Source: Winogradskyella tangerina (GTDB lineage: Bacteria; Bacteroidota; Bacteroidia; Flavobacteriales; Flavobacteriaceae). From it: a stretch of 64,000 nucleotides of DNA. Under the pieces are notes generated by a model, which worked only from the letters and a program-made list of their open reading frames with translations, searched no databases and was not told where the DNA came from. Numbering within the stretch: position 1 is the first letter of the stretch; the number at the start of each line of letters is the position of its first letter. This document shows, piece by piece, positions 15,794 through 24,900 of the stretch. Both the position numbers and the translations under genes were made by a program. The stretch is taken from assembly GCF_003260205.1 (NCBI RefSeq), contig NZ_QERF01000008.1:62001-126000 (forward strand), read 5' to 3'.

Positions 15794-17716
15794 ATGATAT
15801 TAAAGGAAGTCACAATCAAAAAATTTAGAAATATCATTGATTCAACAAAAGTTGAAATTGAAAAGGATATTACATGTCTAGTAGGAAAGAACGAATCTGG
15901 AAAATCCTCTTTTTTAAATGCACTATATAGACTAAATCCAGTTCGGCAAAATGCAGATTTCAAGATTGAAGATCAATATCCTGCTTGGTTGGAGAAAAAA
16001 GATAGAATGAAAGGAGTTGTTCTCGAAGATGAACGACCAGTGAATACAATATTTGAGTTAGAAGAAAATGAAATTCAACTTATAAACAAAACATTTGGAG
16101 ACAATGTCCTTAAATCATCTACTCTGACATTAAGCAAATCCTATAAAGGGATACTATATCATTGGCTCAATTTGGACGAGAGTCAGTATTTAAAGAACAT
16201 AATCCAGGAGTTATCTTTTAGTAAGGAAACACGAACGCAGATAACCAACTGTTCGGAAGTTTTAGAATTAAAAAGTTTTCTTGATACCTATAAATTGAAT
16301 GAAGAAACTACAGAAAAAGAAAAAGAGTCGATCGGAACATTAAAAGAAAGGTTTGAAGAACAAATAGGAGACTCAAAAACATTAATTTTCGCTTGCTATA
16401 GTTTAATTCAGGAATTCATTCCAAAATTTATCTATTTCGATAAGTACAGCACATTACCATATACTGTAAAAATCAGAGAAGTATTAGAGGCAGATGATTC
16501 AACACTTGATGACAATTTGTTAACAGCTAAATCGCTGCTAAGAATGGCGGCTGCTGATGATGATTACCTGCTGAATCCTGACTATGAAAGAAGAAAAAGA
16601 GAACTAGAAAATGTAGCCAATGCTCTAACTCAGGATGTCCTTGAATATTGGAGTCAAAATTCTTCATTGCGCGTGAATCCTGATATTGACAAAATGACCG
16701 TCAACAAGACAAACGGCCAAACTACGGTCATTGATGAGCTAAAAATTAGAATATGGGACGATAAACACTTTCTATCACTTCCTTTTAATGAACATTCAAC
16801 AGGTTTTCAATGGTTTTTTTCTTTCCTTGCGGCTTTTAGCGAATATGAATATAAGGATGAACCTGTTATAATTTTACTAGATGAGCCAGGCTTGGGCTTA
16901 CATGGAAAAGCTCAAGCCGACTTTCTTAAATTTATTGAAGAAAGATTAGCGCCTAAAAGGCAAGTAATTTACTCAACTCATTCACCTTTTATGGTTCAGC
17001 CAGACAAATTGGAAAGGGCTAGAATAGTTGAAGAAAAAAATAGAGATGAAGGTTCGAAAGTCACCTCAGATGTAATGACTTCTGATCCAGACACTTTATT
17101 CCCGCTACAAGGAGCATTAGGTTATGACCTCTCACAGCATATGTTCATATCGAAAAACAACTTGATACTTGAAGGAACTTCAGATTATACTTATATCTCT
17201 GCAATATCAGACTACTTGTTAGCAAACGGACGAATTGGACTAAGAGATGAATGGACACTAATTCCCGTTGGTGGCGCAGACTTGATCCCAACCTTTGTTG
17301 CCTTATTAGGAATTCATTTAGATTTAACCGTGATTGTTGACGCGAGAAAAGAAGGAAATCAAAAACTAGCTAACCTCTCGACAAAAGGTTATTTAAAATC
17401 AAAAAGAATTATCACTCTCAATGAGATAGTAGCGTCAAAACTAGCTGATATTGAAGACCTTTTTTCGGAAAATGACTATCTAAAATTATATAATGATACT
17501 TTCAGCAAAAAATACAAACCTGAAGATCTTCAAGGAAATGATCAGATAGTAAATAAATTAGCTAGACTAGAAAAAATACCACGTTTCAATCATGGCCGAC
17601 CAGCTGATGTGTTCCTACGAAATAGAGATAAATATTTGGATGTATTATCTGAAGAAACCTTAAATAATTTTGAAAAGTTATTTAAGAAAGTCAACGAAAC
17701 TTTTGAAGAAAAATAA
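15794..17716 (+). CDS. OLD-family AAA ATPase with TOPRIM domain (putative defence nuclease)
   Basis: A 640-residue protein. The ABC-type ATPase half has Walker A GKNESGKS (31-38), a long helical insertion, Walker B LLDEPG (361-366) and the H-loop STHSPF with H396. The C-terminal half matches the OLD TOPRIM fold: LILEGTSD with E460 and D464, VGGADL, then VDARKEG at D516, and IEDLF near 553. In typical OLD nucleases the second motif is DxD; here the second Asp is Arg518, so metal-dependent cleavage may be altered. OLD proteins include P2 Old, GajA of Gabija and PARIS AriA. No UvrD-like helicase follows, so it is not standard Gabija. Followed 98 bases later by the HEPN-like gene. Confidence 0.88.
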   Translation: MILKEVTIKKFRNIIDSTKVEIEKDITCLVGKNESGKSSFLNALYRLNPVRQNADFKIEDQYPAWLEKKDRMKGVVLEDERPVNTIFELEENEIQLINKTFGDNVLKSSTLTLSKSYKGILYHWLNLDESQYLKNIIQELSFSKETRTQITNCSEVLELKSFLDTYKLNEETTEKEKESIGTLKERFEEQIGDSKTLIFACYSLIQEFIPKFIYFDKYSTLPYTVKIREVLEADDSTLDDNLLTAKSLLRMAAADDDYLLNPDYERRKRELENVANALTQDVLEYWSQNSSLRVNPDIDKMTVNKTNGQTTVIDELKIRIWDDKHFLSLPFNEHSTGFQWFFSFLAAFSEYEYKDEPVIILLDEPGLGLHGKAQADFLKFIEERLAPKRQVIYSTHSPFMVQPDKLERARIVEEKNRDEGSKVTSDVMTSDPDTLFPLQGALGYDLSQHMFISKNNLILEGTSDYTYISAISDYLLANGRIGLRDEWTLIPVGGADLIPTFVALLGIHLDLTVIVDARKEGNQKLANLSTKGYLKSKRIITLNEIVASKLADIEDLFSENDYLKLYNDTFSKKYKPEDLQGNDQIVNKLARLEKIPRFNHGRPADVFLRNRDKYLDVLSEETLNNFEKLFKKVNETFEEK

Positions 17717-17814
17717 CTTACTATAACGAATGGTATAGTCTATATTCTGTAGAATAAGTGCCATACCCAAGACATAGCCAAAACCTTCAGTCGTAACTCA
17801 ATCAACGAAATTGA

Positions 17815-18609
17815 ATGAATGAGAAGAATCTTAAATATTCTGCGAAAATTATAACCACATGCACTGAATCTTTTGCGATTTTTTGGCAAGAAATTCAGAG
17901 ATCAGAATCGCTTATGAGTTATTTAGAAGTTGGCAACAAACTTATTTCTAATAATTATGATGAGGCAAGAGAATATTACTCAAATATTTATGATCATGTA
18001 TACAATCCTAAAACTGTAAAGAAAAGTTTGGATAGTAATTTAGACGACTTTTTAAGCGTGAAATTTTATGAAATTCACTTAAGTTCCATGATTTACATTA
18101 ATTCAATTGATAACTTTACTAATTATTTTAAAGATGTTCTCTCAGAAGTTGTGGTGGTAAAACCTGAAATTTTAAAAACTCAAGAATCTGAAAGACTAGA
18201 CTTCATTTTGGAACATAAATCAATGGATGATTTAATTAGTTCTATCGCTAGTAAAAAGATTGAAGAACTATTTTATAAGGGAATCAAAGACATTGAAAAA
18301 TTCTTTCAAAATCGTTTAGGTTTAGAAATTTTTAAAACTGAGGTACAGAGAAAAAATATCAATTTTTATGTTAAACAGCGAAACCTAACTGTGCACAATA
18401 GACGTAAAATTACAAAAGAGTTTGCCAAGCAATTTCCTGAATTGAAAAATAATATTGGGGAATACTTAAATTTCGATTTCAGGTATGTTTCATGTATGAA
18501 TTTGAGCCTCTTCAATTTTCTCGCAACAATTGATGAAGAGATTTCACAAAAGTTTAAACTAAAAACTATGACTCTAAATAACGAATCTGCACTCAACAAC
18601 AAAAAATAA
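17815..18609 (+). CDS. HEPN-motif protein, putative ribonuclease effector
   Basis: A 264-residue alpha-helical soluble protein. Residues 189-194 are RNLTVH, matching the HEPN active-site signature R-x4-6-H in its common RNxxxH form. It lies in a basic helix context (YVKQRNLTVHNRRKITKEF) near the C terminus, as in MAE_28990/RiboL-PSP-like HEPN proteins. HEPN RNases are frequent toxins and abortive-infection effectors. The remainder (1-180) is not recognised. Its gene follows the OLD ATPase gene on the same strand, suggesting an ATPase sensor plus RNase effector pair; that pairing is inference. No antitoxin-like nucleotidyltransferase is adjacent. Confidence 0.6.
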   Translation: MNEKNLKYSAKIITTCTESFAIFWQEIQRSESLMSYLEVGNKLISNNYDEAREYYSNIYDHVYNPKTVKKSLDSNLDDFLSVKFYEIHLSSMIYINSIDNFTNYFKDVLSEVVVVKPEILKTQESERLDFILEHKSMDDLISSIASKKIEELFYKGIKDIEKFFQNRLGLEIFKTEVQRKNINFYVKQRNLTVHNRRKITKEFAKQFPELKNNIGEYLNFDFRYVSCMNLSLFNFLATIDEEISQKFKLKTMTLNNESALNNKK

Positions 18610-18713
18610 TAAAATAAAATTTTTGTAATTATTAATCAGCAAAAACTGCATAAAAAACAGGTTTATCATCTAAAGATATTGATCTAAAAAATTAAAACAG
18701 TAACCGTAATATA

Positions 18714-18960
18714 AAGCCATGAAAAGAAAAATCCATGGCTACTTAACCCTATACGCCAAACACCCTGTAATTACTGATCTTTCAGAAGAAATGAAATTTA
18801 ATTGCCATGGAAATCATGGTGTTTTGCCATGGAAATTATAGTGTATTGCCATGGAAATTATAGTGTATTGCCATGGAAATCATGGTGTTTTGCCATGGAA
18901 ATTATCACAAGAAGCAATGAAAATTTACCTGTGTTGGCATGGAAATGAAAACCATTTCAC
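18714..18960 (+). repeat. Non-coding CCATGG module, copy 2
   Basis: Same order as 14797-14949: AGCCATGAAAA, CCATGGC, CTGTAATTACTGATCTTTCAG (near-identical to copy 1), AAGAAATGAAAT, then a tandem CCATGG array, and later GGCATGGAAAT with a half-repeat. It precedes the second cargo block as copy 1 precedes the first. Confidence 0.75.
18802..18911 (+). repeat. Five tandem 22-bp CCATGG repeats
   Basis: Five head-to-tail units of exactly 22 bp starting at 18802, 18824, 18846, 18868 and 18890, each beginning TTGCCATGGAAAT. Units 1 and 4 end CATGGTGTT and units 2 and 3 end TATAGTGTA, so pairs of units are identical. The CCATGG palindrome recurs about every two helical turns, as expected of an operator array. 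Confidence 0.85.
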
Positions 18961-18985
18961 TTCTTTAATTAACTGGAAAAAATAC

Positions 18986-19033
18986 TAGATTTGTAAGCAA
19001 ACATTTTGGTAATAAACGTAATAAGTTTATTCC
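18986..19033 (+). promoter_or_regulatory. Promoter box of cargo block 2
   Basis: TAGATTTG matches TAnnTTTG and lies 72 bases before the ATG at 19065. Aligns gap-free with 15304-15351 through TTTATTCC. Confidence 0.6.
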
Positions 19034-19064
19034 GTTGTTGTAAGCCATTTAAACCATTAATTCA

Positions 19065-19478
19065 ATGAATGACACTTTAGATAAATTTGGAAAACTGATA
19101 GTTGAAAAGTTGAGGGATAAACAAATCGATAAGTTCCAAGGTCTATTACAGGGTAAATGGAGGGATAAAGAATCAAAAGATCTACATGCTAAACTTTCAA
19201 AATTATCCCAAGAACAAAAACAAGTGGTAGCAGACGTTTTAGAGGAAGCACTAGAGGGTGCTATGCACGATTTTCTATTTGCCATACAGGAAAGTGCCAA
19301 TTTAGACACTGAATTAAAAGTTTATATGGATAATAAAAACGTCGCAGAATTATCTGACGGTTTACATGGAGAGATCTTCGGTGAAGAAGGTTGGGTTCAT
19401 AGATTTAGCAGGCACAAGTCCTTTTATCAAAACAAAAATTCAAGCTGGATTAAGAAACTATTCAGTAAAAATAAATAA
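19065..19478 (+). CDS. Small helical protein of unknown function, cargo block 2
   Basis: A 137-residue soluble, mainly helical protein: MNDTLDKFGKLIVEKLRDKQ, then KLSKLSQEQKQVVADVLEEALEGAMHDFLFAIQE, then a short tail. It resembles small proteins seen beside many bacterial accessory genes, but I cannot name the family with confidence. It is the first gene behind the second conserved promoter box, the same position held by the 115-residue acidic protein in block 1; the two proteins are not obviously similar. A TIR protein gene follows 150 bases downstream. Confidence 0.65.
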   Translation: MNDTLDKFGKLIVEKLRDKQIDKFQGLLQGKWRDKESKDLHAKLSKLSQEQKQVVADVLEEALEGAMHDFLFAIQESANLDTELKVYMDNKNVAELSDGLHGEIFGEEGWVHRFSRHKSFYQNKNSSWIKKLFSKNK

Positions 19479-19630
19479 GGGTAAATAAAACAGCATACAA
19501 CAACGTCTATAGCTCATACCTCTGAATACACTAAAATTTATATATCTTTAATCTACAAAAATTTTGTTATATCACTCCTACTCTTTAGTCAGTACGGGCC
19601 ATACACGAATGCGTTAAGTACAAGCAAGTA

Positions 19631-20482
19631 ATGAATTCATCCTACTACCAAAATCAAGTAAATAAAATTGAGAAAGAATTATCTGATATTCAAAAGAAAA
19701 TTGCTGCAGAGAGCAAAAAGATAAATGATAAAAACAGGCAAATTGATTCTATTAATCGCTCCATTACTAGAAACACTTCAGCAACCTCTATTAGGAGTAA
19801 ACAAAGGCAAATTGATAGTCACTCGAAATTCATCGCCAATTGCAGAAAAAAAATTGCAGATTTTCAATTAAAGATATCAAATAAAACTTTAGAACTTGGC
19901 AAGAAAAAGCAAGCACTAAGAAAATCTGAATTAGATGAACAAGAAAAGCTAAGGCAAGAACAAATAGACTTTCAAAGACAGCTCCAATCTGAAATTGAAA
20001 GACAAAAAGATCAATTAGATTACCTTATAAATCAGAACTATACTTCATCAAACGCCAAAAAGGATGAGAAAAAAACTTCAAAAGAATATGACTTTTTTAT
20101 TTCCCATGCGACAGAAGATAAAGATGATATAGTTAGAGACTTGGCTGATTCACTGATAAATAATGGGTTTAATGTTTGGTATGATGAATTTGAATTAAAA
20201 ATTGGAGATAGTTTAAGAAAAAAAATTGATGATGGCCTAATTAAATCCAGGTACGGTATTGTTATTATTTCACCATCGTTTGTAAAAAAAAATTGGACAG
20301 AGTACGAGCTGAATGGAATGGTTGCAAGAGAAATGAACGGTCATAAAGTAATTCTCCCTATTTGGCATAAAATTACCAAAGATGAAGTCCTAAACTTTAG
20401 TCCATCTCTTGCTGACAAAATGGCTTTGAACACCTCTATTCATACTATTAATGATATCGTGAAATCTTTAAAAGAATTATAA
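19631..20482 (+). CDS. Coiled-coil TIR-domain protein (putative NAD-degrading effector)
   Basis: A 283-residue protein. Residues 1-135 are a long charged coiled coil (repeated KIEKELSDIQKKI, QIDSINRSI, QRQLQSEIERQKDQ) with a low-complexity linker to 150. Residues 152-283 are a TIR domain beginning YDFFISHATEDKD, with VWYDEFELKIGDSLRKKIDDGL and SRYGIVIISPSFVKKNWTEYELNG. E226, four residues after W222, is at the position of the catalytic glutamate of NADase TIR domains. Bacterial TIR proteins are commonly antiphage effectors that deplete NAD or make signals. No ThsA-like partner is nearby, so it is not Thoeris as such; the coiled coil probably mediates assembly. Confidence 0.85.
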   Translation: MNSSYYQNQVNKIEKELSDIQKKIAAESKKINDKNRQIDSINRSITRNTSATSIRSKQRQIDSHSKFIANCRKKIADFQLKISNKTLELGKKKQALRKSELDEQEKLRQEQIDFQRQLQSEIERQKDQLDYLINQNYTSSNAKKDEKKTSKEYDFFISHATEDKDDIVRDLADSLINNGFNVWYDEFELKIGDSLRKKIDDGLIKSRYGIVIISPSFVKKNWTEYELNGMVAREMNGHKVILPIWHKITKDEVLNFSPSLADKMALNTSIHTINDIVKSLKEL

Positions 20483-20772
20483 ATGCCAATGCCTAACAAA
20501 GAACTGAACGATATTTAAGTAGGAAAGAGAACGGTTTGTCATTGTTGTTGAAGTTATCGCCTCAAGGTGTATACTAATCTTAATTCTCTCTTTTGTAGTT
20601 TCTGATTAATCTTCTAAAAATAATAGATTGTAAACTTGAGACATATTTAATTCATGACGCAAGGCATACACGAACACATTGTACATAATTTGAACTGATC
20701 CATTTGAATAGATTTTGCAACATCAACAAAAATTATTCGTCTTTTAGAAAACTAACTTAAGAAGACAAAATT

Positions 20773-21492
20773 ATGGATGAAAAATTCAAAACACTTAAAA
20801 ACGAAATTCAACAACTAAAAAATCGTAATAGAAAAAAAGATATATTTCTCTCAATTATACTAGTATCTCTAGCAGTCTTTATTTATTTAAAGCATAGTAG
20901 CTTAAAAAACGATAAAATTATTCGTGTTCAAGGAATAATTGTTGAGGATGTCTCTGGAAAGGAAAGAATACTAATTGGTGCTCCGATTCCGTATGCTAAG
21001 AACAGAGCAAGGACTGATACTTTAAAAATTAAAGAAACTTGGGGTAAAAAATTTGGGGAAAAATATATGGGTTGGTATAAAGAATACAAACATGATGCCA
21101 ATGGAATAGTAATTTTAGATGAAAATGGTTGGGATAAAATAATTGTTGGAGATCCAACACCAGATCCAATAATTGGGAAAAGAATAGGAAATTCTACTGG
21201 AATAATAATTAACGACAAGACTGGTCTTGAAAGAACTGGATATGGCATTCTTGATGTTAATGGGAGTGACAGAGTTGTTTTAGGTTTAGATAAAAGCAAT
21301 GGAACTGAAGGAGCAACACTTTCAGTAATGCCAGATGGTACGACAGGACTAAATTTAAATTCAGATAAGCAATCCATATTCGTAGGAAAAGCTGCAAAAG
21401 GAAATTGGAACTCGCCTGACAAAGAAGAATTTCATGGAATAATTATCCGTGATGAAAAAATGGGGGAAAAAATAATATCTCAAAAGAATTAA
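20773..21492 (+). CDS. Membrane-anchored repeat protein of unknown function
   Basis: A 239-residue protein. An N-terminal helix (residues 1-22, coiled-coil-like) is followed by a single membrane segment at about 25-41 (IFLSIILVSLAVFIYLK). The rest is a repeated beta motif, roughly G-I-x-x-x-D-x-x-G-x-(E/D)-R/K-I-x-x-G, seen as GIIVEDVSGKERILIG, GIVILDENGWDKIIVG, GIIINDKTGLERTG and GILDVNGSDRVVLG. The repeats suggest an elongated beta structure, probably extracytoplasmic. Last cargo gene, 290 bases after the TIR gene; whether it belongs to the same system is unknown. Confidence 0.65.
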   Translation: MDEKFKTLKNEIQQLKNRNRKKDIFLSIILVSLAVFIYLKHSSLKNDKIIRVQGIIVEDVSGKERILIGAPIPYAKNRARTDTLKIKETWGKKFGEKYMGWYKEYKHDANGIVILDENGWDKIIVGDPTPDPIIGKRIGNSTGIIINDKTGLERTGYGILDVNGSDRVVLGLDKSNGTEGATLSVMPDGTTGLNLNSDKQSIFVGKAAKGNWNSPDKEEFHGIIIRDEKMGEKIISQKN

Positions 21493-21924
21493 AAGCCACC
21501 CACATAATTGACTTCCCTAATTACGGCGATTGGACTACGTCCGAATTCGCTGAGAATTGCTAACATCAATGCTGAGTAGAAAAATATTGACCGGAAGCCG
21601 TAACTGGCGATTATTCGCGATCGTTACGCAACATGGATTATTTTTTAAAAGTGCTTCTTAATTATAAAAACCGTAACTGACTTCCAACACAAACAAGTAT
21701 TTGATAATCAATTATTTAAATTGTTATCGATGTTGGAAGCTGTTGGAAATGCGCTTTTAGTTCCAACAGCTTCCAACAGCTTCCAACACCCTCCAACAAT
21801 ATTTTCAACAATTTATATTATCTAAACTATTAATTTTCAAGTATTTATATTAATGTTGGATTTGTTGGAAGTTAAATAGCTTATTTTTATGGACAAATCT
21901 TAATTTTCAAAATTAATATCAAAG
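21493..21924. other. Convergent intergenic region with iteron-like repeats
   Basis: 432 bases between the last plus-strand cargo gene and the primase gene. 21493-21660 is locally more GC-rich, with imperfect dyads around CGTAAC/GTTACG. 21682-21870 holds the TGTTGGAA repeat cluster. No coding frame is convincing. Confidence 0.6.
21682..21870. repeat. TGTTGGAA repeat cluster, candidate replication origin or regulator array
   Basis: TGTTGGAA occurs forward at 21731, 21741 and 21863 and reverse (TTCCAACA) at 21682, 21761, 21771 and 21781. Near copies lie at 21791 (CTCCAACA), 21804 and 21854. Within the core the spacing is exactly 10 bp, one helical turn. TGTTGGAAGCTGTTGGAA (21731-21748) and its exact complement at 21761-21778 form an 18-bp perfect dyad with a 12-base loop. 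The nearby primase-helicase gene makes an origin plausible; an alternative is a terminator or operator between convergent genes. Confidence 0.6.
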
Positions 21925-24900
21925 TTAACTTGGGATAAATTCATGACTTGACAATCTGTTTATTTCCTCTTTTAAATCAACTCCAATATTAATTTTATCT
22001 AAATTAACAGTATATGCAGAGGTATTTTTTGAATTAGCGCCAGACCCCATTCGCATACTTTTAACATTTTCAACATAGCAGCTATCGGCCTGTATTATTT
22101 TCATCATTTCATTATTTGATGGAGACAACTCTTTATATTGTTGATACCATTGCCTTTGGATCTTATTAAAACATTGAGTAAAATTGAAAGAAAGAAAATT
22201 ATTATTCAATTTTACATCGATACCAACTATTATACGGTCGTTATTTGCTCCTCTTAATGAAGCAATAAAACAATCCCACCATTTAGTAATTTTACTTGCG
22301 GAATTTATCTTTGCAATTTGCTTTTTAACACAGCTTTTCAAATGTTCTTCCATTTCTTGTTGAGTAAATGGAAATTCCAGATGATTTTTCAATAGGTGAA
22401 AGGTAGTGGTCAGTACCGCATTATCTGATATCATTCTTCCGACTGCTCCTGACAAAATGTTTGATAAATAGTCCTTTTGTTCTTGAAAGACCTTTTTGAA
22501 ATTGTCTATATAATATTCTCTATAGGTCAAGATTCTATCGGTGATATGGCTAACTCCCAGCTCACTCATTTCATTTAGACTATCATAATTTCTGTTTTCA
22601 TCTACCGTAAATTGGTTTTGATCCATTTCCATACACAATAATCTTGTAATCAATGGTGGATTATCTGGATAATCATTACCAGTCATTGCAACAGAACAAA
22701 GTATTGGAATACTTTCTGTAGAAACATGAGAATCAATAGTTCCTCTTTTATAACCGCGTCTATCATGAAGACCTTTGAGAATGCCATCCAATTTGGCGTC
22801 TCCACTCTTATACTCAGATAAATGAGAAATTAGATTCGAGAATTGTGCAAATTCACGAATTTTTGCTTTGTCAGTTGAAAGCCCTCCTTCTAAATTAATC
22901 GCAGTCTGAGGTTTGCCAAAAAAGCTCATACAACATTTTATTAGTTGATCTTTACCGGTAGATCCAGGCCCATAAATAAACATGAGTGGAAAGTTTTCAT
23001 TTTTATGGGATATGTAATCTTGAAAAATACTCGCCAGGGTAAATAATATCGCTGTGATCGAAAAATCTTTATGTACTTCTCGCATTTTTCTTGTATAATC
23101 TGCAAACGTTATTTCACTCTCCGAAGAAATTATTCTTTTTTGTGCTTCAAATTTATAAGGGTTGTTTTTAAATATAATATTGGCTGATGGCACATAGTAA
23201 CTTACTCCATTATGATTAAATATTCCGTTCTCATCAATCGGAATTATTTCTTTTGCTGTATTTACTTTGTTGTTCCATACCCAGAACCCTTCTGGCTGCC
23301 AACCCAAAGTTTCAACCTTTCTACCATTACCCATTTTATCGAATAAAAAGGCTCTTAACTTATCAAACTCGGAAGGTGATCCACTGAACAAAAAATTTCC
23401 ACATCCTGTCATTATGTTGTCAAACTTCTGCTTTGAATTAAGGTTATCAGATAGTGTATCAAAAACAAAACAGTCTCCATGGATGTTTTCTATTTTAATC
23501 AATTTCATTGGGAATTTCTCATCTTGCATATGTTGAATAATTTTTATAGCAAAATTCGAAATTGGCTTAAAGTGTTTTTTTTCGGATTCTTTTGCATTTG
23601 CAATAACCCAGATTTTGTTGTTATCAATAAAAAGACCATATTTCAATATATCTGAACTCAATTCTTCGAATGAAGTGGTAACCTCACTAGGCAACTCAAA
23701 TTGTTTATTATCTTCAAGATTTTGATTTGATCGTTCTGCTTCATTTTTTTTATCCTTAATCCAATCTCTTAAAATTCCTATTTTTATATTGGATTCTTTT
23801 TTTATCCATCCTAAATAGATTTCTTGTAAACCTTCATCCTCTATATCAGAAATAATACCACACAATTCTCTCGCTCCCATTGAAATTTCAGTGGCATCAC
23901 CACTCACCAACTCATTTAAAAGAAACTTGAAACCATCTTTACTGAATTTTTCAACAACAAATGATTCCAACCCAAGTTCTTTGAAATCTTCTTTAAACTG
24001 TCTCACAAATTCATCCGGGTCACATCCTGGAAGTACTATTGTATCAACTTTAAATCCTTGAGCAATAAAAGACTTAGCTGCTTTTACCGTTGCATTTGTT
24101 CCTGCTTTATCACTGTCAAAACACAAAACTACCTTTGAACAATACCGCTTTAAAATATTGATTTGAAAATCAGAAATTTCAGTTCCACAGGGAGATATAG
24201 TATTTATCACTCCATTTAGGTGCCATGAAATTACATCATTATAACCTTCAGTAATCCAGACCTGGTCTTTTGATCTAATTGACCGTAAGGCTCTGTGTAA
24301 ACCATACCAGACCTTGCTCTTATCATAAAGCAAATTGGTTTTTGGGTTAATCCATTTTGCTGCTTTTTCAGTATTGGAAATGTCTCTACCTGAAAATCCT
24401 ATAAGAATACCTTTTTGATCATGAATAGGGTAGATTACCCTATTCCAAAATTTATCACACTTCTTCTCGAGGTTTATTAGCCCCAAGTTCTCTGCATCAG
24501 TAAATTCCTTTTCATGAAAAAGTTTGTATAATTGCTGTCCTCCCCTAGCAAAACCAATTCCCCATTCAATTATGCATTCTTGAGTATATTGTCTTTTTTT
24601 CTCAATTTCAACTTTAGCCGAGTGGTCATTTTCAAGGTTAAAATATAACTTTTGATAATTCTTATGTGCTTTTATCAAGAGCTTCATTAACCTGCTTTTT
24701 TCACTTCTCTTACTTTCCAATTCTGCAGAGGATTCCTTACTTATATAAACAACTTCTTTACCTTGTTTTTTTGCTAAAATTTCAATTGCATCCTGAAAAC
24801 TAACATTTTCTAATTCCATGAGGAAATTAACGACATTTCCGCTTTTACCCGAACTAAAATCTTTGTAGCAGTTATTTTTTATATCTACGCAAAAGCTTGG

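Larger units (their letters stand above)
18610..19064. other. Non-coding gap between cargo blocks
   Basis: 455 bases without a gene. 18610-18713 is AT-rich with no clear structure. 18714-18960 is the second CCATGG module and 18986-19033 the second promoter box, both described separately. Confidence 0.75.

Noticed and set aside
15794-18609. Gabija system
   Set aside because: The OLD protein resembles GajA in layout, but the next gene encodes a HEPN-motif protein, not a UvrD/PcrA-like GajB helicase.
18802-18911. Tandem 22-bp repeats as a CRISPR array
   Set aside because: Units are contiguous with no unique spacers, and no cas genes are nearby; this is a direct tandem array.
19065-20482. Thoeris system
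   Set aside because: A TIR protein is present but no ThsA-like SLOG/sirtuin or macro-domain partner is encoded near it.
19590-20690. Integron attC-like sites around GCCTAACAAAG, GCGTTAAG and the repeated CATACACGAA..GT(T/A)(A/C) stretches
   Set aside because: The half-sites do not pair as R'/R'' with a proper stem, there is no integron integrase, and spacing is irregular; only weak resemblance.
20928-21422. Long minus-strand open frame opposite the repeat membrane protein
   Set aside because: It mirrors the repeats of the real gene, is rich in Pro/Ser from antisense codons, and has no start context.
21540-21640. Imperfect dyad CGTAAC...GTTACG as an integron or IS end
   Set aside because: No matching second end, no target duplication and no transposase nearby.
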